Shown here piece by piece: positions 18,079 to 27,815 of a stretch of 64,000 nt of DNA. The translations under genes were made by a program, and so were the position numbers. The stretch is from assembly GCA_009910795.1 (NCBI GenBank), contig VMEE01000083.1, forward strand, positions 62,001 through 126,000, written 5' to 3'. Origin of the DNA: Dehalobacter sp. CP (lineage in GTDB: Bacteria > Bacillota_B > Desulfitobacteriia > Desulfitobacteriales > Syntrophobotulaceae). Position 1 is the first letter of the stretch. Each line of letters starts with the position of its first letter. The notes beneath the pieces are model-generated. The model saw nothing but the letters and a program-made list of their open reading frames with translations, was not told the origin of the DNA and did no database searches.

Positions 18079-18101
18079 ATAGCCGATACAAGAAGAGGAA
18101 A

Positions 18102-18145
18102 GGAGCGCAACGAAAACTTTAATGTTTTGGTTGCGCTCCCTTATT
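18102..18145 (+). terminator. Terminator after fdhE
   Basis: GGAGCGCAAC-g-AAAAC pairs with GTTTT-g-GTTGCGCTCC around a short loop. A TTATTC run follows, with a weak T-tract. It ends the fdh operon. Confidence 0.7.
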
Positions 18146-18177
18146 CGTTCAATAAAAAATTCATACAGGTAGATCCT

Positions 18178-18282
18178 TTATCCCAAGGCTACCGCCATCT
18201 TTCTCATATTAAGAGCGATACAGTGCAATCCTCACTCAATCTTAACCTTTTCTAGCTCTTTTAATAGAAATCTTTGCATGAC
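18178..18282 (-). pseudogene. Transposase C-terminal fragment, decayed
   Basis: Reading the minus strand gives MQRFLLKELEKVKIE, a stop, GLHCIALNMRKMAVALG, then a stop. This resembles the C-terminal tail of DDE transposases of the IS1182/IS5-like group (EKVxxEWGLHCIALNxRKM), with the Trp codon changed to TGA. The upstream frame is closed by further stops, and only about 34 codons remain. It is evidence of an old insertion at the edge of the AT-rich island. Family assignment is from memory and tentative. Confidence 0.6.
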
Positions 18283-18583
18283 TTAATTTTTTTCACTATA
18301 GACGATTTCGACCTCGACAGGTCTCAAACTACTCATATCTAATATGTTATACGCGAATTAACGCGAATTAAAAACCAACTCCAATAAAGGACAGTCAACA
18401 TAGAAGTTGTATAAATTCAGACTAACATCCTGGAATAAAAAAAGTAAAATATTGTAATTAATTGAAATGCGAAATTTTTAATTTTAAATAATAAGAAAAT
18501 AAAATAAGATATTACAAAATTTTCAATATTTTTAAATTTAAGTATGATATGCTTTGATTATTAAAAAAGGAGGTATTCTATAA
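18283..18583. other. AT-rich intergenic DNA upstream of exported-protein pair
   Basis: About 300 bp of very AT-rich sequence. It has a direct repeat of ACGCGAATTA (near 18352-18370) and poly-A/T runs. No gene is seen. The 3' end holds the AAAGGAGGT ribosome-binding site for the gene at 18584. Confidence 0.5.
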
Positions 18584-19348
18584 GTGAACAAAAAATTAAT
18601 AATCATTGGTGTTTTATTAGCTGGTATCCTAAGTTCGTTTGGTTTTTACAACCAACAATCTTATGCTGATGAAACAAAAAGTGCACAAAAGCTAAGTCAA
18701 CTAGCCGGTGAATATGTCAAGAATAACCCAGAGTTAATTTCAAAATCCGTAGTATCAATAGATTCATCAAATCCATCAAAAAAAGTTATATTTGACCCGG
18801 AAGAGATAGTTGCAACAATTGATTCGCTAAAAATAACAAAAGGGGAAATTGAGTTTAGGAAAGGATTAAGGATTGCTAGTGGAACAGGAAACGCAGATGA
18901 TAAATCAGTTTTCAATACACTTGTTGAAGAAAAGCTAATCATAAACTACGCAATTAAAAATGGCGTTTTTCCATCAGAAGAGAAAGTAAATTACTTTATA
19001 CAATCGGAGAAAGCAATATATGAACAAAATGTTGAAAATAAACAAATGATTGATTCTTTTTGTTCAGCAGCAAATATGACGATTGATCAATACTGGGATG
19101 TTTATGAATATTACAACGCTTTTCGTATAGTGACTTTCAAAAATGCTTATGATAAGGCAATTGAGTTAGCAGTAAATAATGGGGACTTACCAGCCTTAGG
19201 TAATGACAATCAAGCCAATTCTGAGATTATAAAAAAATACAAAGAATATTGGGATAACCTTAAAAAAGAACTAAAGAGTATTACTTCTATAAAAGTTGAA
19301 CAACAAGATTATAATTTTGTTGTTGATAAGTCAAGATTATATTTTTAA
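18584..19348 (+). CDS. Exported protein with SurA/PrsA-like N-terminal domain
   Basis: A 254-residue secreted protein of uncertain function. It has a signal peptide (KKLIIIGVLLAGILSSFGF, cleavage near YADE). Residues about 65-140 (VATIDSLKITKGEIEFRKGL to KVNYFIQSEKAIYE) look like the helical N-terminal segment of SurA/PrsA-type foldases. No parvulin isomerase domain follows; the rest is helical and Lys/Asn-rich. GTG start with a strong AAAAGGAGGT site. Coding sequence is markedly more AT-rich than its neighbours, suggesting transfer. It is followed after 12 bp by another exported protein, so the two are probably one operon. The first could be a private chaperone for the second, but this is inference only. 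Confidence 0.65.
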   Translation: MNKKLIIIGVLLAGILSSFGFYNQQSYADETKSAQKLSQLAGEYVKNNPELISKSVVSIDSSNPSKKVIFDPEEIVATIDSLKITKGEIEFRKGLRIASGTGNADDKSVFNTLVEEKLIINYAIKNGVFPSEEKVNYFIQSEKAIYEQNVENKQMIDSFCSAANMTIDQYWDVYEYYNAFRIVTFKNAYDKAIELAVNNGDLPALGNDNQANSEIIKKYKEYWDNLKKELKSITSIKVEQQDYNFVVDKSRLYF

Positions 19349-19360
19349 GGTGGTATAAAA

Positions 19361-19873
19361 ATGAAAAAACGTTTATTTTTACTTTTTATGACATTAGTAT
19401 TAAATTTAATCTTAGTAAATAATGTGTTTGCAACTATGATAAGTGCAGATGGTTATAAAATATATACTGGATGGAATGCTGACTATGGACTAAAGAGTTT
19501 TAGAATAGAAACAAGTTACGATGGAAACCAGTATACTCAATCAAATATTCAATATGTAGATGGACATCAATATATTGCCTACATGATAAATAATTATAAT
19601 CCTGAAATTGTCACTGGACAAGCTTCTATGCAGAATCTACGATTAATTAACTCAAGTGGTAGCACTGTATCGACTTTAACAACGGGTAATTTTTACCCTG
19701 GATGGCTTTACTCCTATTTATTTCCAATCAATACCGTGATCTTTAAATCAATGTATAGCTATTCTTGGTTGCAAGGCCCAGCCGGGAACTATACGGCAAA
19801 TGTGACAACCATATATACTAATCCAGACTATGGAATAGCTGGAACATATTCATGCTCTTCCTCGACTTTTTAA
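19361..19873 (+). CDS. Small exported protein of unknown function
   Basis: A 170-residue protein I do not recognise. The N-terminus is a clear signal peptide (KKRLFLLFMTLVLNLILV, cleavage near VFA-TM). The mature part is rich in Tyr, Ser, Asn and Thr, with many short beta-prone stretches (YKIYTGW, FRIETSYDG, YTANVTTIY) and only one Cys, near the C-terminus (CSSSTF). It looks like a small secreted beta-rich domain. It shares the AT-rich composition of its upstream partner and has a TAAGGTGG site. A transcription terminator follows at 19932. Confidence 0.6.
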   Translation: MKKRLFLLFMTLVLNLILVNNVFATMISADGYKIYTGWNADYGLKSFRIETSYDGNQYTQSNIQYVDGHQYIAYMINNYNPEIVTGQASMQNLRLINSSGSTVSTLTTGNFYPGWLYSYLFPINTVIFKSMYSYSWLQGPAGNYTANVTTIYTNPDYGIAGTYSCSSSTF

Positions 19874-19931
19874 ACTTCTCGTTAAACTCTTATATTTCTA
19901 GTTTCCATAGTCAGTTAAAACAAAAAGTATT

Positions 19932-19967
19932 TAGCGTATAAGCTCTTTGCGATATACGCTATTTTTT
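19932..19967 (+). terminator. Terminator after the exported-protein pair
   Basis: TAGCGTATA pairs with TATACGCTA (9 bp, perfect) across a 12-nt loop and is followed by six T. Confidence 0.8.
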
Positions 19968-20105
19968 CTGCAGTTTCTAGATGGTTCTCAAAATCTGTTT
20001 TGAATTGTAACCGTTCAATATACCGACACATGGTTTAAATAGCACGTGAGTGCTGGAACGTAAAAATAGAAATATAAATGTTATACGTTAAAAAAATCAA
20101 AGCAA

Positions 20106-20146
20106 TTATTACGCATCAGCCTTTAAAAAAGGCCAATGCGTAATAA
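20106..20146. repeat. Hairpin-forming inverted repeat, first of a pair
   Basis: TTATTACGCAT pairs with ATGCGTAATAA (11 bp, perfect). After a CA/CA mismatch, GCCTTT pairs with AAAGGC. There is no T-tract. It lies in an otherwise empty AT-rich gap (19874-20392) and could be a MITE-like remnant. Confidence 0.55.
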
Positions 20147-20172
20147 AAACTTATATGGAATCTCTTTCTTGA

Positions 20173-20234
20173 CAGTGATGCCCCGGTAAAAATACCATTG
20201 TGAGAAATCTGTATTTTTTACCGAGGCATTACTG
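20173..20234. repeat. Hairpin-forming inverted repeat, second of a pair
   Basis: The arms CAGTGATGCCCCGGTAAAA and TTTTACCGAGGCATTACTG are about 90% complementary, with a 20-odd nt interior. No coding sequence. Together with 20106-20146 it may be what remains of a small mobile element. Confidence 0.55.
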
Positions 20235-20329
20235 CATGGTTCCACAGTTCTGGAAAAGAGTTTAATTCAGAAATTTTGCCGCATGGAAGAGTTATAACGA
20301 AAGGCTTGAGATTAATCCTTGATTTTTTT

Positions 20330-20358
20330 TTGCCTGAGTTCCCGCTACATGGTAAAAT
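20330..20358 (+). promoter_or_regulatory. Promoter for yebC
   Basis: TTGCCT at 20330-20335, a 17-bp spacer, and TAAAAT at 20353-20358. It lies about 35 bp ahead of yebC. Confidence 0.5.
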
Positions 20359-20392
20359 ATATAGGCTATAATGTATCAGGGAGGAATTCGGT

Positions 20393-21148
20393 GTGTCAGG
20401 TCATTCCAAATGGGCGAATATTAAACATAAAAAAGCTAAAACCGATGCCATCAAAGGCCGGATTTTCACAAAATTAGCCAGAGAGATTATGGTGGCCGCG
20501 CGGGCAGGCGGTGCAGACCCGAACGGGAACTTCAGGTTGAAAATTGCGATCGATAATGCCAAGGCGGCCAACCTGCCGAATGACAATATTCAGCGCGCGA
20601 TCCAGAAAGGTGCCGGAGCAGGAGAAGGCGCCAATTATGAAGAACTGCGTTACGAAGGCTATGGCCCCGGCGGCGTTGCGATCATGGTAGAGCTGATGAC
20701 GGACAACAGGAACCGGACGGCGTCGGAGATGCGTCACCTTTTCTCGAAAAACGGGGGCAACCTCGGAGAAACCGGCAGTGTCAGCTGGATGTTCACGGAA
20801 AAAGGACAGCTTGATGTGCCGAAAGAAGATTTAAAATTGGATGAAGATGAAATCATGCTCCTGGCGCTTGAGGCAGGCGCAGAGGATGTCGCGTCTGAAG
20901 ATGAAAGCTACGAAATCTTCACCGAGCCGGGCAGCATGCAGGAAGTCAGACAAGTGCTGCTGGACAACCATATTCCGATTGAAAGTGCGGCCATCAATCT
21001 GATTCCAGTCAATCGCGTCGAGATCGCCGATATTGAACAAGCGAAAAAAATCATTAAGTTAATTGATTCGCTGGAGAACCATGATGATGTTCAGAAGGTC
21101 TATACAAACTTTGACCTTGCCGAAGCACTGGAAGATGCTGATTTCTAA
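20393..21148 (+). CDS. yebC: YebC/PmpR family protein (TACO1 type)
   Basis: A 251-residue member of the YebC/TACO1 family. The opening [19 protein letters not shown] and the [19 protein letters not shown] stretch are diagnostic. Family members act in the cytoplasm, as DNA-binding regulators in some bacteria and as ribosome-associated factors easing translation of proline runs in others. Which role applies here is unknown. Start is GTG after GGGAGGAA. It precedes ruvC, a very common arrangement in Firmicutes and proteobacteria. Confidence 0.95.
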   Translation: MSGHSKWANIKHKKAKTDAIKGRIFTKLAREIMVAARAGGADPNGNFRLKIAIDNAKAANLPNDNIQRAIQKGAGAGEGANYEELRYEGYGPGGVAIMVELMTDNRNRTASEMRHLFSKNGGNLGETGSVSWMFTEKGQLDVPKEDLKLDEDEIMLLALEAGAEDVASEDESYEIFTEPGSMQEVRQVLLDNHIPIESAAINLIPVNRVEIADIEQAKKIIKLIDSLENHDDVQKVYTNFDLAEALEDADF

Positions 21149-21272
21149 CCGTATCTGCCGCCCGGATGGAACTAATTAATAATTGAACAGGGTACAAGTA
21201 TAGGACGATAGGTACGATAAGCTTGACAAGGTACTGGAATAACGGAATGAGGACCACAGAAGGAGCAAGAAG

Positions 21273-21770
21273 ATGTTGATTCTTGGCATTGACCCGGGAA
21301 CTGCCATCATGGGGTACGGATTGATCGAAAAAAATGGTCAAAAACTTTCTCCGGTCACTTATTCCTGCTGGCGGACACCACCTGATTTGCCGATGCCGGA
21401 CAGACTTAGGATACTCTATGAATCGCTGGAGGATTTTCTAAAAGAATATGCACCGGATGTGATGGCTGTCGAAGAGTTGTTTTTTAACCGCAACACCACG
21501 ACGGCAATTACAGTTGGACAGGCCAGGGGAGTCGTTTTATTGGGCGCAGCCCGCCGGAATATTGAAGTATTCGAATATACGCCCTTGCAGGTCAAACAGG
21601 CTGTGGTCGGGTACGGCAAAGCGGATAAAAAGCAGATACAATATATGGTCAAGGCGATCCTGTCGTTGCAGGAAACACCAAAACCTGATGATACAGCTGA
21701 CGCGCTGGCCATCGCCATATGCCATGCGCACAGCATGGGACGCCGGATAAATGGAGGAATGTTAAAATGA
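21273..21770 (+). CDS. ruvC: Holliday junction resolvase RuvC
   Basis: Endonuclease that cuts Holliday junctions in recombinational repair; 165 residues. Catalytic acidic residues are visible: D7 in LGIDPGT, E67/E68 in AVEELFFNRN, and D140/D143 in PDDTADALA. RNase-H-like fold, dimeric. Start ATG after AGAAGGAGC. It overlaps ruvA by ATGA, so the two are translationally coupled. Confidence 0.97.
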   Translation: MLILGIDPGTAIMGYGLIEKNGQKLSPVTYSCWRTPPDLPMPDRLRILYESLEDFLKEYAPDVMAVEELFFNRNTTTAITVGQARGVVLLGAARRNIEVFEYTPLQVKQAVVGYGKADKKQIQYMVKAILSLQETPKPDDTADALAIAICHAHSMGRRINGGMLK

Positions 21771-22366
21771 TCGGAATGCTGCGGGGGAATGTGTGGACGG
21801 CCGAAGCGGACCGCCTGGTACTGGATGTCGGCGGTGTAGGCTATTTACTCCATGTTCCGGTAAGTTCGATGGCAAAGATCAGGCAGGGGGAAGAAACAGT
21901 CCTGCATACCCATTTAATCATGCGGGAAGATGATTTGTCTTTGTACGGCTTTTTGACCCGGGATGAAAAAGAGCTGTTTCTGCAGCTGCTTAGCGTTACA
22001 GGCATTGGCCCGAAAGCTGCGCTGGCAATTTTATCGGCGTTTGCAGTCGGCAGGATTAAGACGGCAATCGCCTGTGAGGATGTCTCTTTATTGACCGAGG
22101 TTCCTGGAATCGGCGGCAAAACTGCGAAAAGAATCATCCTGGAACTGAAAGAAAAGATCAAGGATGTTGATATCAAGGCCGGAACGGAAGATCTAGGCTC
22201 CTTTATCCCGGCCAACGATACCCTGGAGACACTGCTGGCTTTGGGCTTTTCCCGCTATGAAGCGCGTGATGCCCTGACCAGGGCGGAAAAGAAAGGACTG
22301 TCTTCCGTGGAGGATCAGCTCAAAGAAGCGCTTCGCTTACTGGCAGGACCGTCCGAGCATATGTGA
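21767..22366 (+). CDS. ruvA: Holliday junction DNA helicase subunit RuvA
   Basis: RuvA binds four-way junctions and recruits the RuvB motor; 199 residues. N-terminal OB fold (MIGMLRGNVW to about 65), then paired helix-hairpin-helix motifs (LSVTGIGPKAALAIL and LTEVPGIGGKTAKRIILEL), then the flexible C-terminal domain that touches RuvB. The ATG at 21767 has GGAGG at the right distance; a longer in-frame extension inside ruvC is not used. Two palindromic repeats then separate it from ruvB. Confidence 0.97.
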   Translation: MIGMLRGNVWTAEADRLVLDVGGVGYLLHVPVSSMAKIRQGEETVLHTHLIMREDDLSLYGFLTRDEKELFLQLLSVTGIGPKAALAILSAFAVGRIKTAIACEDVSLLTEVPGIGGKTAKRIILELKEKIKDVDIKAGTEDLGSFIPANDTLETLLALGFSRYEARDALTRAEKKGLSSVEDQLKEALRLLAGPSEHM

Positions 22367-22451
22367 TACCCTTTGATATATTCGTACATGATTCTCAAAT
22401 TACTTACACAAATTGTTGCTGCTCTCTATGTCTAAAACTATTATCAGGGCA

Positions 22452-22557
22452 AGTCTGTGGGCCACAATACCGCTTTTCGGCCTTTGTGCCATCCGTGGCA
22501 CAAAGGGCCGCGCTCCGCATCGTGCTCCGCTCACAGCGGAACTGTGGCCCCCAGACT
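22452..22557. repeat. Palindromic element B (type 2)
   Basis: The outer arms are AGTCTGTGGGCCACAAT and ACTGTGGCCCCCAGACT. The core holds CCGCTTTTCGG, one small hairpin GTGCCATCCGTGGCAC and GCCGCGCTCCGCATCGTGC. It lies 85 bp after ruvA. The right flank includes a GCGGGTCTGCATGTCAGAA stretch that also follows element E and, inverted, adjoins element G. Confidence 0.8.
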
Positions 22558-22609
22558 GATCTCAAGGTTATTTAAGCGGGTCTGCATGTCAGAATGTTAT
22601 CACTCCTTG

Positions 22610-22633
22610 AGTAGTAAAAAACGTTTTACTACT
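22610..22633. repeat. Small hairpin in the linker between elements B and C
   Basis: AGTAGTAAAA pairs perfectly with TTTTACTACT around AACG. The AACGTTTTACTA part recurs in the linker between elements F and G in the opposite orientation. Confidence 0.55.
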
Positions 22634-22685
22634 AAAACGATTCAGAAGTAAATTTGAAATTAAGCTTTCACTAACTCCAGACTAG

Positions 22686-22802
22686 GTCTCTGTAATGGAT
22701 GGCCAGCGCCAAGCGGAGCATGGATTGCGCAGCACGGCTGTTAGCGCCATGGAGGGCGCTATCTGCCGAAAGCGGTCATCCATTACGGAGACAAACCCGA
22801 GC
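22686..22802. repeat. Palindromic element C (type 1)
   Basis: The outer arms are GTCTCTGTAATGGATGGCC and GGTCATCCATTACGGAGAC. The interior runs AAGCGGAGCATGGATTGCGC, then GCGCCATGGAGGGCGC (small hairpin), then CCGAAAGCGG, which is the inverted core. It ends 40 bp before the ruvB start and creates a false in-frame N-terminal extension of RuvB. Confidence 0.8.
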
Positions 22803-22841
22803 AAGTCGATAGTAACTTCATTCACTAAAGGAGGAACCAAC

Positions 22842-23873
22842 TTGGAAAGAGTCATCACTTCCCTGGAGCGTCCTGAAGACCGGGACTTCGAAGCCTTAAG
22901 ACCGGGCAGGCTGATGGAATATATCGGACAGGCAAGTATCAAAGAAAACTTAAGCGTCTTTATCCAGGCGGCCCAGAACAGGGGAGAGGCTCTCGACCAT
23001 GTCCTTCTTTATGGTCCGCCCGGACTCGGCAAGACCACGCTGGCCAATATTATTGCGGCCGAGATGGGAGTCAATATCCGGACGACTTCCGGACCGGCGA
23101 TTGAAAGGCCGGGAGATTTGGCGGCACTTTTGACTTCACTCGAACCGCGCGATGTGCTGTTCATTGATGAGATTCACCGTCTAAGCAGGACAGCGGAAGA
23201 AGTCTTGTATTCCGCGATGGAAGATAACTGTCTGGATATCGTAATTGGTAAAGGACCGAGCGCTCGTTCCATTAGGCTGTCCCTATCTCCGTTTACGCTG
23301 ATCGGTGCGACGACCAGAGCCGGGCAGCTGACGTCTCCTTTGAGGGACAGGTTCGGGGTCATCAGCCGGCTGGAATTTTATACGACGGAGGAACTGCTGC
23401 AGATTGTCGTCAGGGCTTCCCGGATACTGAAAGTGGATTTGTCACCGGACGGAGCGGAGGAGATTGCCAAGCGTTCCAGAGGGACACCGCGGGTCGCCAA
23501 CAGGTTGCTCAAAAGGGTAAGGGACTATGCGCAGTTCTGGGGAAGCAGGATTGTTGATTCTCAGACGGCAGCCAAAGCAATGGATAAGCTCGAAGTTGAT
23601 CCGATGGGCCTGGACAGTCTGGACCAGAAAATTCTGCTGGCCATTATCCGGAATTTTGACGGAGGACCGGTTGGTCTGGAAACGTTGGCTGCTACTGTAG
23701 GTGAAGAGGCAGAGACCCTGGAAGATGTTGTGGAACCATTTTTGCTGCAGAGAGGTTTCCTGCAGCGGACACCAAGAGGCAGAACGGTAACGAACCAGGT
23801 CTACAGCTATTTTGGATTGGATCTTCCGGCGAATGTACAGACGGGACTTTTTTGTGAACCAGAAAGTAAATAG
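22842..23873 (+). CDS. ruvB: Holliday junction branch migration ATPase RuvB
   Basis: AAA+ ring motor for branch migration, 343 residues with the start chosen. Walker [12 protein letters not shown] (about 60), Walker [10 protein letters not shown], sensor [16 protein letters not shown] with the arginine finger, and the C-terminal winged helix ([20 protein letters not shown]). The frame is open further upstream to 22695, but that part is repeat element C translated. The TTG at 22842, preceded by AAAGGAGGAACC, gives the normal family length. ruvB is therefore separated from ruvA by about 475 bp of inserted repeats. Confidence 0.95.
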   Translation: MERVITSLERPEDRDFEALRPGRLMEYIGQASIKENLSVFIQAAQNRGEALDHVLLYGPPGLGKTTLANIIAAEMGVNIRTTSGPAIERPGDLAALLTSLEPRDVLFIDEIHRLSRTAEEVLYSAMEDNCLDIVIGKGPSARSIRLSLSPFTLIGATTRAGQLTSPLRDRFGVISRLEFYTTEELLQIVVRASRILKVDLSPDGAEEIAKRSRGTPRVANRLLKRVRDYAQFWGSRIVDSQTAAKAMDKLEVDPMGLDSLDQKILLAIIRNFDGGPVGLETLAATVGEEAETLEDVVEPFLLQRGFLQRTPRGRTVTNQVYSYFGLDLPANVQTGLFCEPESK

Positions 23874-23913
23874 CTTTCTGATTCAGCTAAGGGCAACTAA
23901 GACTTTAGTCAGC

Positions 23914-23945
23914 ACCAAAGGCTTGGCGTAAGCCAGGTTTTCTAT
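23914..23945 (+). repeat. Short motif shared by three gene leaders, copy 2
   Basis: The stretch starts CCAAAGGCTTGGCGTAAGCC and continues AGGTTTTCTATA. It can form the small stem GGCTT/AAGCC. See copies at 1261 and 51181. It lies 75 nt upstream of the spoIID-like start. Confidence 0.4.
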
Positions 23946-24020
23946 AGGAAAATAATTGAATATACTGAACGATAGTTGGGCAATCTGTTTAACAGTCGGA
24001 TAGTGAAGGAGTCGATTCAA

Positions 24021-25370
24021 ATGTTTTTCCATGGCTGCGGTGTTAAACAGAGCGCTTTTTTGTCTAAAGCTTTTTGCCTATTATTTGCTGTAATGCTTTT
24101 TTTGATTACCCTGACACCGAATGCAGCGCTTGCAAGGGAGGTAACTGTGAAGCTTGTCTGGCAGTTCCCTGAAACAGGCTGGTTGGAAATCGAAGTCAGA
24201 CAGGGTAGTTATACTCTTGACTATAATAATTTCAGCGTCAGCTTAACAGCCGGGGACCGCTGCCAGATCGGCCAGAGCAGTATGGCAGATTTCCTGGCTG
24301 TGGGTGACCAGTTCGTGATTCTGGAGAAAAATAAAGTTAAGCTTACTTCCGAGAATCAGGGCGTTTTTCGGGTCAGAGAACCCGAAAAGGATTGGATCAG
24401 CTACCGCGGAAATCTTTCTATTGTGAAAGAAAACGGTTGCTGGAAGCTGTATAATTCACTTGAGCAGGAAGACTACTTGAAAGGAGTCGTTCCGATCGAG
24501 ATGAGCAATGCCTGGGCAGCAAAGGGTTTTGAAGCCTTGAAAGCGCAGGCGGTCGCCGCAAGGACATATTTGCTGAAAAATATAAACGGTGGTGTTATCA
24601 CGGACTCACCCGATATCCATCAGGCTTACCTCGGCAGATCAGTGGAAGGGGAAGCCAGCCAGGCGGTGACAGCAACGACGGGAGAGGTCCTGACTGATCA
24701 GGATACCGGCAGACCCATTTCCATTTTCTACTCTTCGCATAACGGCGGTTATACGGAGGCCCCCCAGAATGTCTGGCAGAATCAGGACGTTCATTATACG
24801 TCCATACCAGATCCGTTTTCCAACGGCATTGGAGGCTATACCGATCACTGGAGGTTTGTAATTGCCGCGGATGCTCTTGGAGAAGCTTTTGATCTTGCCC
24901 CGGTAAGACAGGTGAAACTGGCAAAATATGTATCGGGCCGCGTATACCGTGTCGTGCTTCAAGACTGGTTAGGCAACGAAAAATCGGTATCCGGCGGGGA
25001 CTTTGTCCGCAAGTTTTATCCCGAAGGATCTCTTTCAAATGATTCTTTCCTTGGAAGACTATTTCAGGTAGAATATATCATGCCTGTATTTCAGAAAAAT
25101 ACCCCGGAGATTTCTTTGACTGGGAATTCTTTGGCAGGGATATCTACTGAAGAAGGCACTGGTCCGCTGCTCTCCAGGATCAAAAGCTCCAATGACGGTA
25201 TAGCAGAAAAACCTGGAGTATACGGTGTATTTGTTTTCAACGGCAGGGGCTGGGGACACGGCGTCGGGATGTCCCAATGGGGTGCCTATGATATGGCAAT
25301 GCAGGGTTATTCTTATCAGGATATCCTAAACTATTACTACAAAAATATTGATTTGGTGAAAATGGAGTAG
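24021..25370 (+). CDS. spoIID: SpoIID/LytB domain protein (stage II sporulation protein D-like)
   Basis: SpoIID is a lytic transglycosylase that clears peptidoglycan during forespore engulfment. 449 residues from the ATG at 24021, which has GAAGGAG at good spacing; a TTG 15 codons earlier is less likely. A signal peptide/anchor is visible (AFCLLFAVMLFLITL, to about residue 38). Family motifs: YLKGVVPIEMSNAWAAKGFE, AQAVAARTYLL, SHNGGYTE, and the C-terminal GRGWGHGVGMSQWGAYDMA. It is longer than classical SpoIID (about 340), with an extra beta-rich N-terminal part. Location between ruvB and queA is a recurring clostridial order, and a vegetative SpoIID/LytB role cannot be excluded. Confidence 0.88.
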   Translation: MFFHGCGVKQSAFLSKAFCLLFAVMLFLITLTPNAALAREVTVKLVWQFPETGWLEIEVRQGSYTLDYNNFSVSLTAGDRCQIGQSSMADFLAVGDQFVILEKNKVKLTSENQGVFRVREPEKDWISYRGNLSIVKENGCWKLYNSLEQEDYLKGVVPIEMSNAWAAKGFEALKAQAVAARTYLLKNINGGVITDSPDIHQAYLGRSVEGEASQAVTATTGEVLTDQDTGRPISIFYSSHNGGYTEAPQNVWQNQDVHYTSIPDPFSNGIGGYTDHWRFVIAADALGEAFDLAPVRQVKLAKYVSGRVYRVVLQDWLGNEKSVSGGDFVRKFYPEGSLSNDSFLGRLFQVEYIMPVFQKNTPEISLTGNSLAGISTEEGTGPLLSRIKSSNDGIAEKPGVYGVFVFNGRGWGHGVGMSQWGAYDMAMQGYSYQDILNYYYKNIDLVKME

Positions 25371-25376
25371 CAGAGA

Positions 25377-26417
25377 ATGAGGCTGGAGGATTTTGATTAC
25401 GACTTGCCGGAAAGGCTGATTGCCCAAACACCGGCGGAACCACGGGATTCATCAAGACTGATGCTGGTGGATAAAGCCAAAGGTGAAATATTTCATTATT
25501 TATTCCAGGATATCGTGCAATTCTTTAATGCGGGAGACGTGCTTGTCCTGAACAAGACTAGGGTGATTCCGGCCAGATTAATTGGGGAAAAAGAAGGTAC
25601 CGGAGCAAAAATTGAGGTACTCCTGCTGAAGAGAATAGACAGGGATCGCTGGGAAGTCCTGGTTAAACCCGGCAAAAGGCTGAAACAGGGTCAAACCGTT
25701 GTTTTCGGGGGAGGACTTTTGCGCGGGGAATTGATCGAAATTCTTGACGACGGAAACAGGATCATTCATTTTACGTATTCCGGCTTGTTTGAGGAAGTCC
25801 TGGACAGTCTCGGCGAGATGCCTTTGCCTCCGTATATCACCGCAAAATTAAACGATAAAGAGCGGTATCAGACTGTTTATGCCAAAGAAAACGGTTCGGC
25901 TGCGGCACCTACTGCAGGCCTGCATTTTACGGAAGAGCTGCTGCAGAGGATTAGGGACAAGGGAGTCGAGGTTCTTGAAGTCCTGCTGCATGTCGGTCTG
26001 GGAACGTTTCGGCCGGTAAAGACGGAAGAAATCACCGAGCACCAAATGCACACGGAATATTTCAGCATCGATTTCGAGACTGCCGCCAGAATCTCTCTGG
26101 CCAAAAAAGAAGGCCGCAGGGTGATTGCGGTTGGGACAACCGTGGTCCGGACGTTGGAATCCGCAGCGGGACTTTGTCAAGATGCTTCCGGGAATGTGCT
26201 GTCCGAGACCGAAGGATGGACGGATATTTTTATCTACCCCGGATATCAATTCAAAATTGTCGATGCCATCATCACAAATTTCCACTTTCCGCGCTCGACA
26301 CTGCTGATGCTGGTCAGTGCCTTTGCAGGCCGGGAATTGATTTTGGAAGCGTATCAGACTGCAGTCCGTGAGGAATATCGTTTCTTCAGTTTTGGGGACG
26401 CCATGTTTTTAGTTTAA
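25377..26417 (+). CDS. queA: tRNA preQ1 34 S-adenosylmethionine ribosyltransferase-isomerase
   Basis: QueA transfers and isomerises the ribosyl part of SAM onto preQ1 in tRNA, making epoxyqueuosine. 346 residues. Characteristic motifs: [21 protein letters not shown] at the start (here beginning [10 protein letters not shown]), [13 protein letters not shown] (about 180), [10 protein letters not shown] and [12 protein letters not shown]. It starts 6 bp after the spoIID stop, so the genes are probably co-transcribed, and is followed by tgt in the same pathway. Confidence 0.97.
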   Translation: MRLEDFDYDLPERLIAQTPAEPRDSSRLMLVDKAKGEIFHYLFQDIVQFFNAGDVLVLNKTRVIPARLIGEKEGTGAKIEVLLLKRIDRDRWEVLVKPGKRLKQGQTVVFGGGLLRGELIEILDDGNRIIHFTYSGLFEEVLDSLGEMPLPPYITAKLNDKERYQTVYAKENGSAAAPTAGLHFTEELLQRIRDKGVEVLEVLLHVGLGTFRPVKTEEITEHQMHTEYFSIDFETAARISLAKKEGRRVIAVGTTVVRTLESAAGLCQDASGNVLSETEGWTDIFIYPGYQFKIVDAIITNFHFPRSTLLMLVSAFAGRELILEAYQTAVREEYRFFSFGDAMFLV

Positions 26418-26442
26418 CATGGGAAAGATGCACGCATTCTAG

Positions 26443-27633
<1,191 letters not shown>

Positions 27634-27815
27634 GACAATCATATGAAGTATACGTATAGATAAGTCCTGAAAATTAGCTTAGAAATTAAGTTGAAATAGA
27701 AAAATTTATATAGAAAAATAATCTAAATACATGCTGAATTTGCGGAATAAAGATGATATAATCAAATGAAGTAGGCATATTTAGGTAATTTACAATTAAG
27801 GGGGATTCTTTACTT

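Noticed and set aside
22452..22802. Repeat elements as ordinary rho-independent terminators
   Set aside because: They are much longer than terminators, nested, lack T-tracts at their ends, and other terminators already end the upstream operons (for example after secF).
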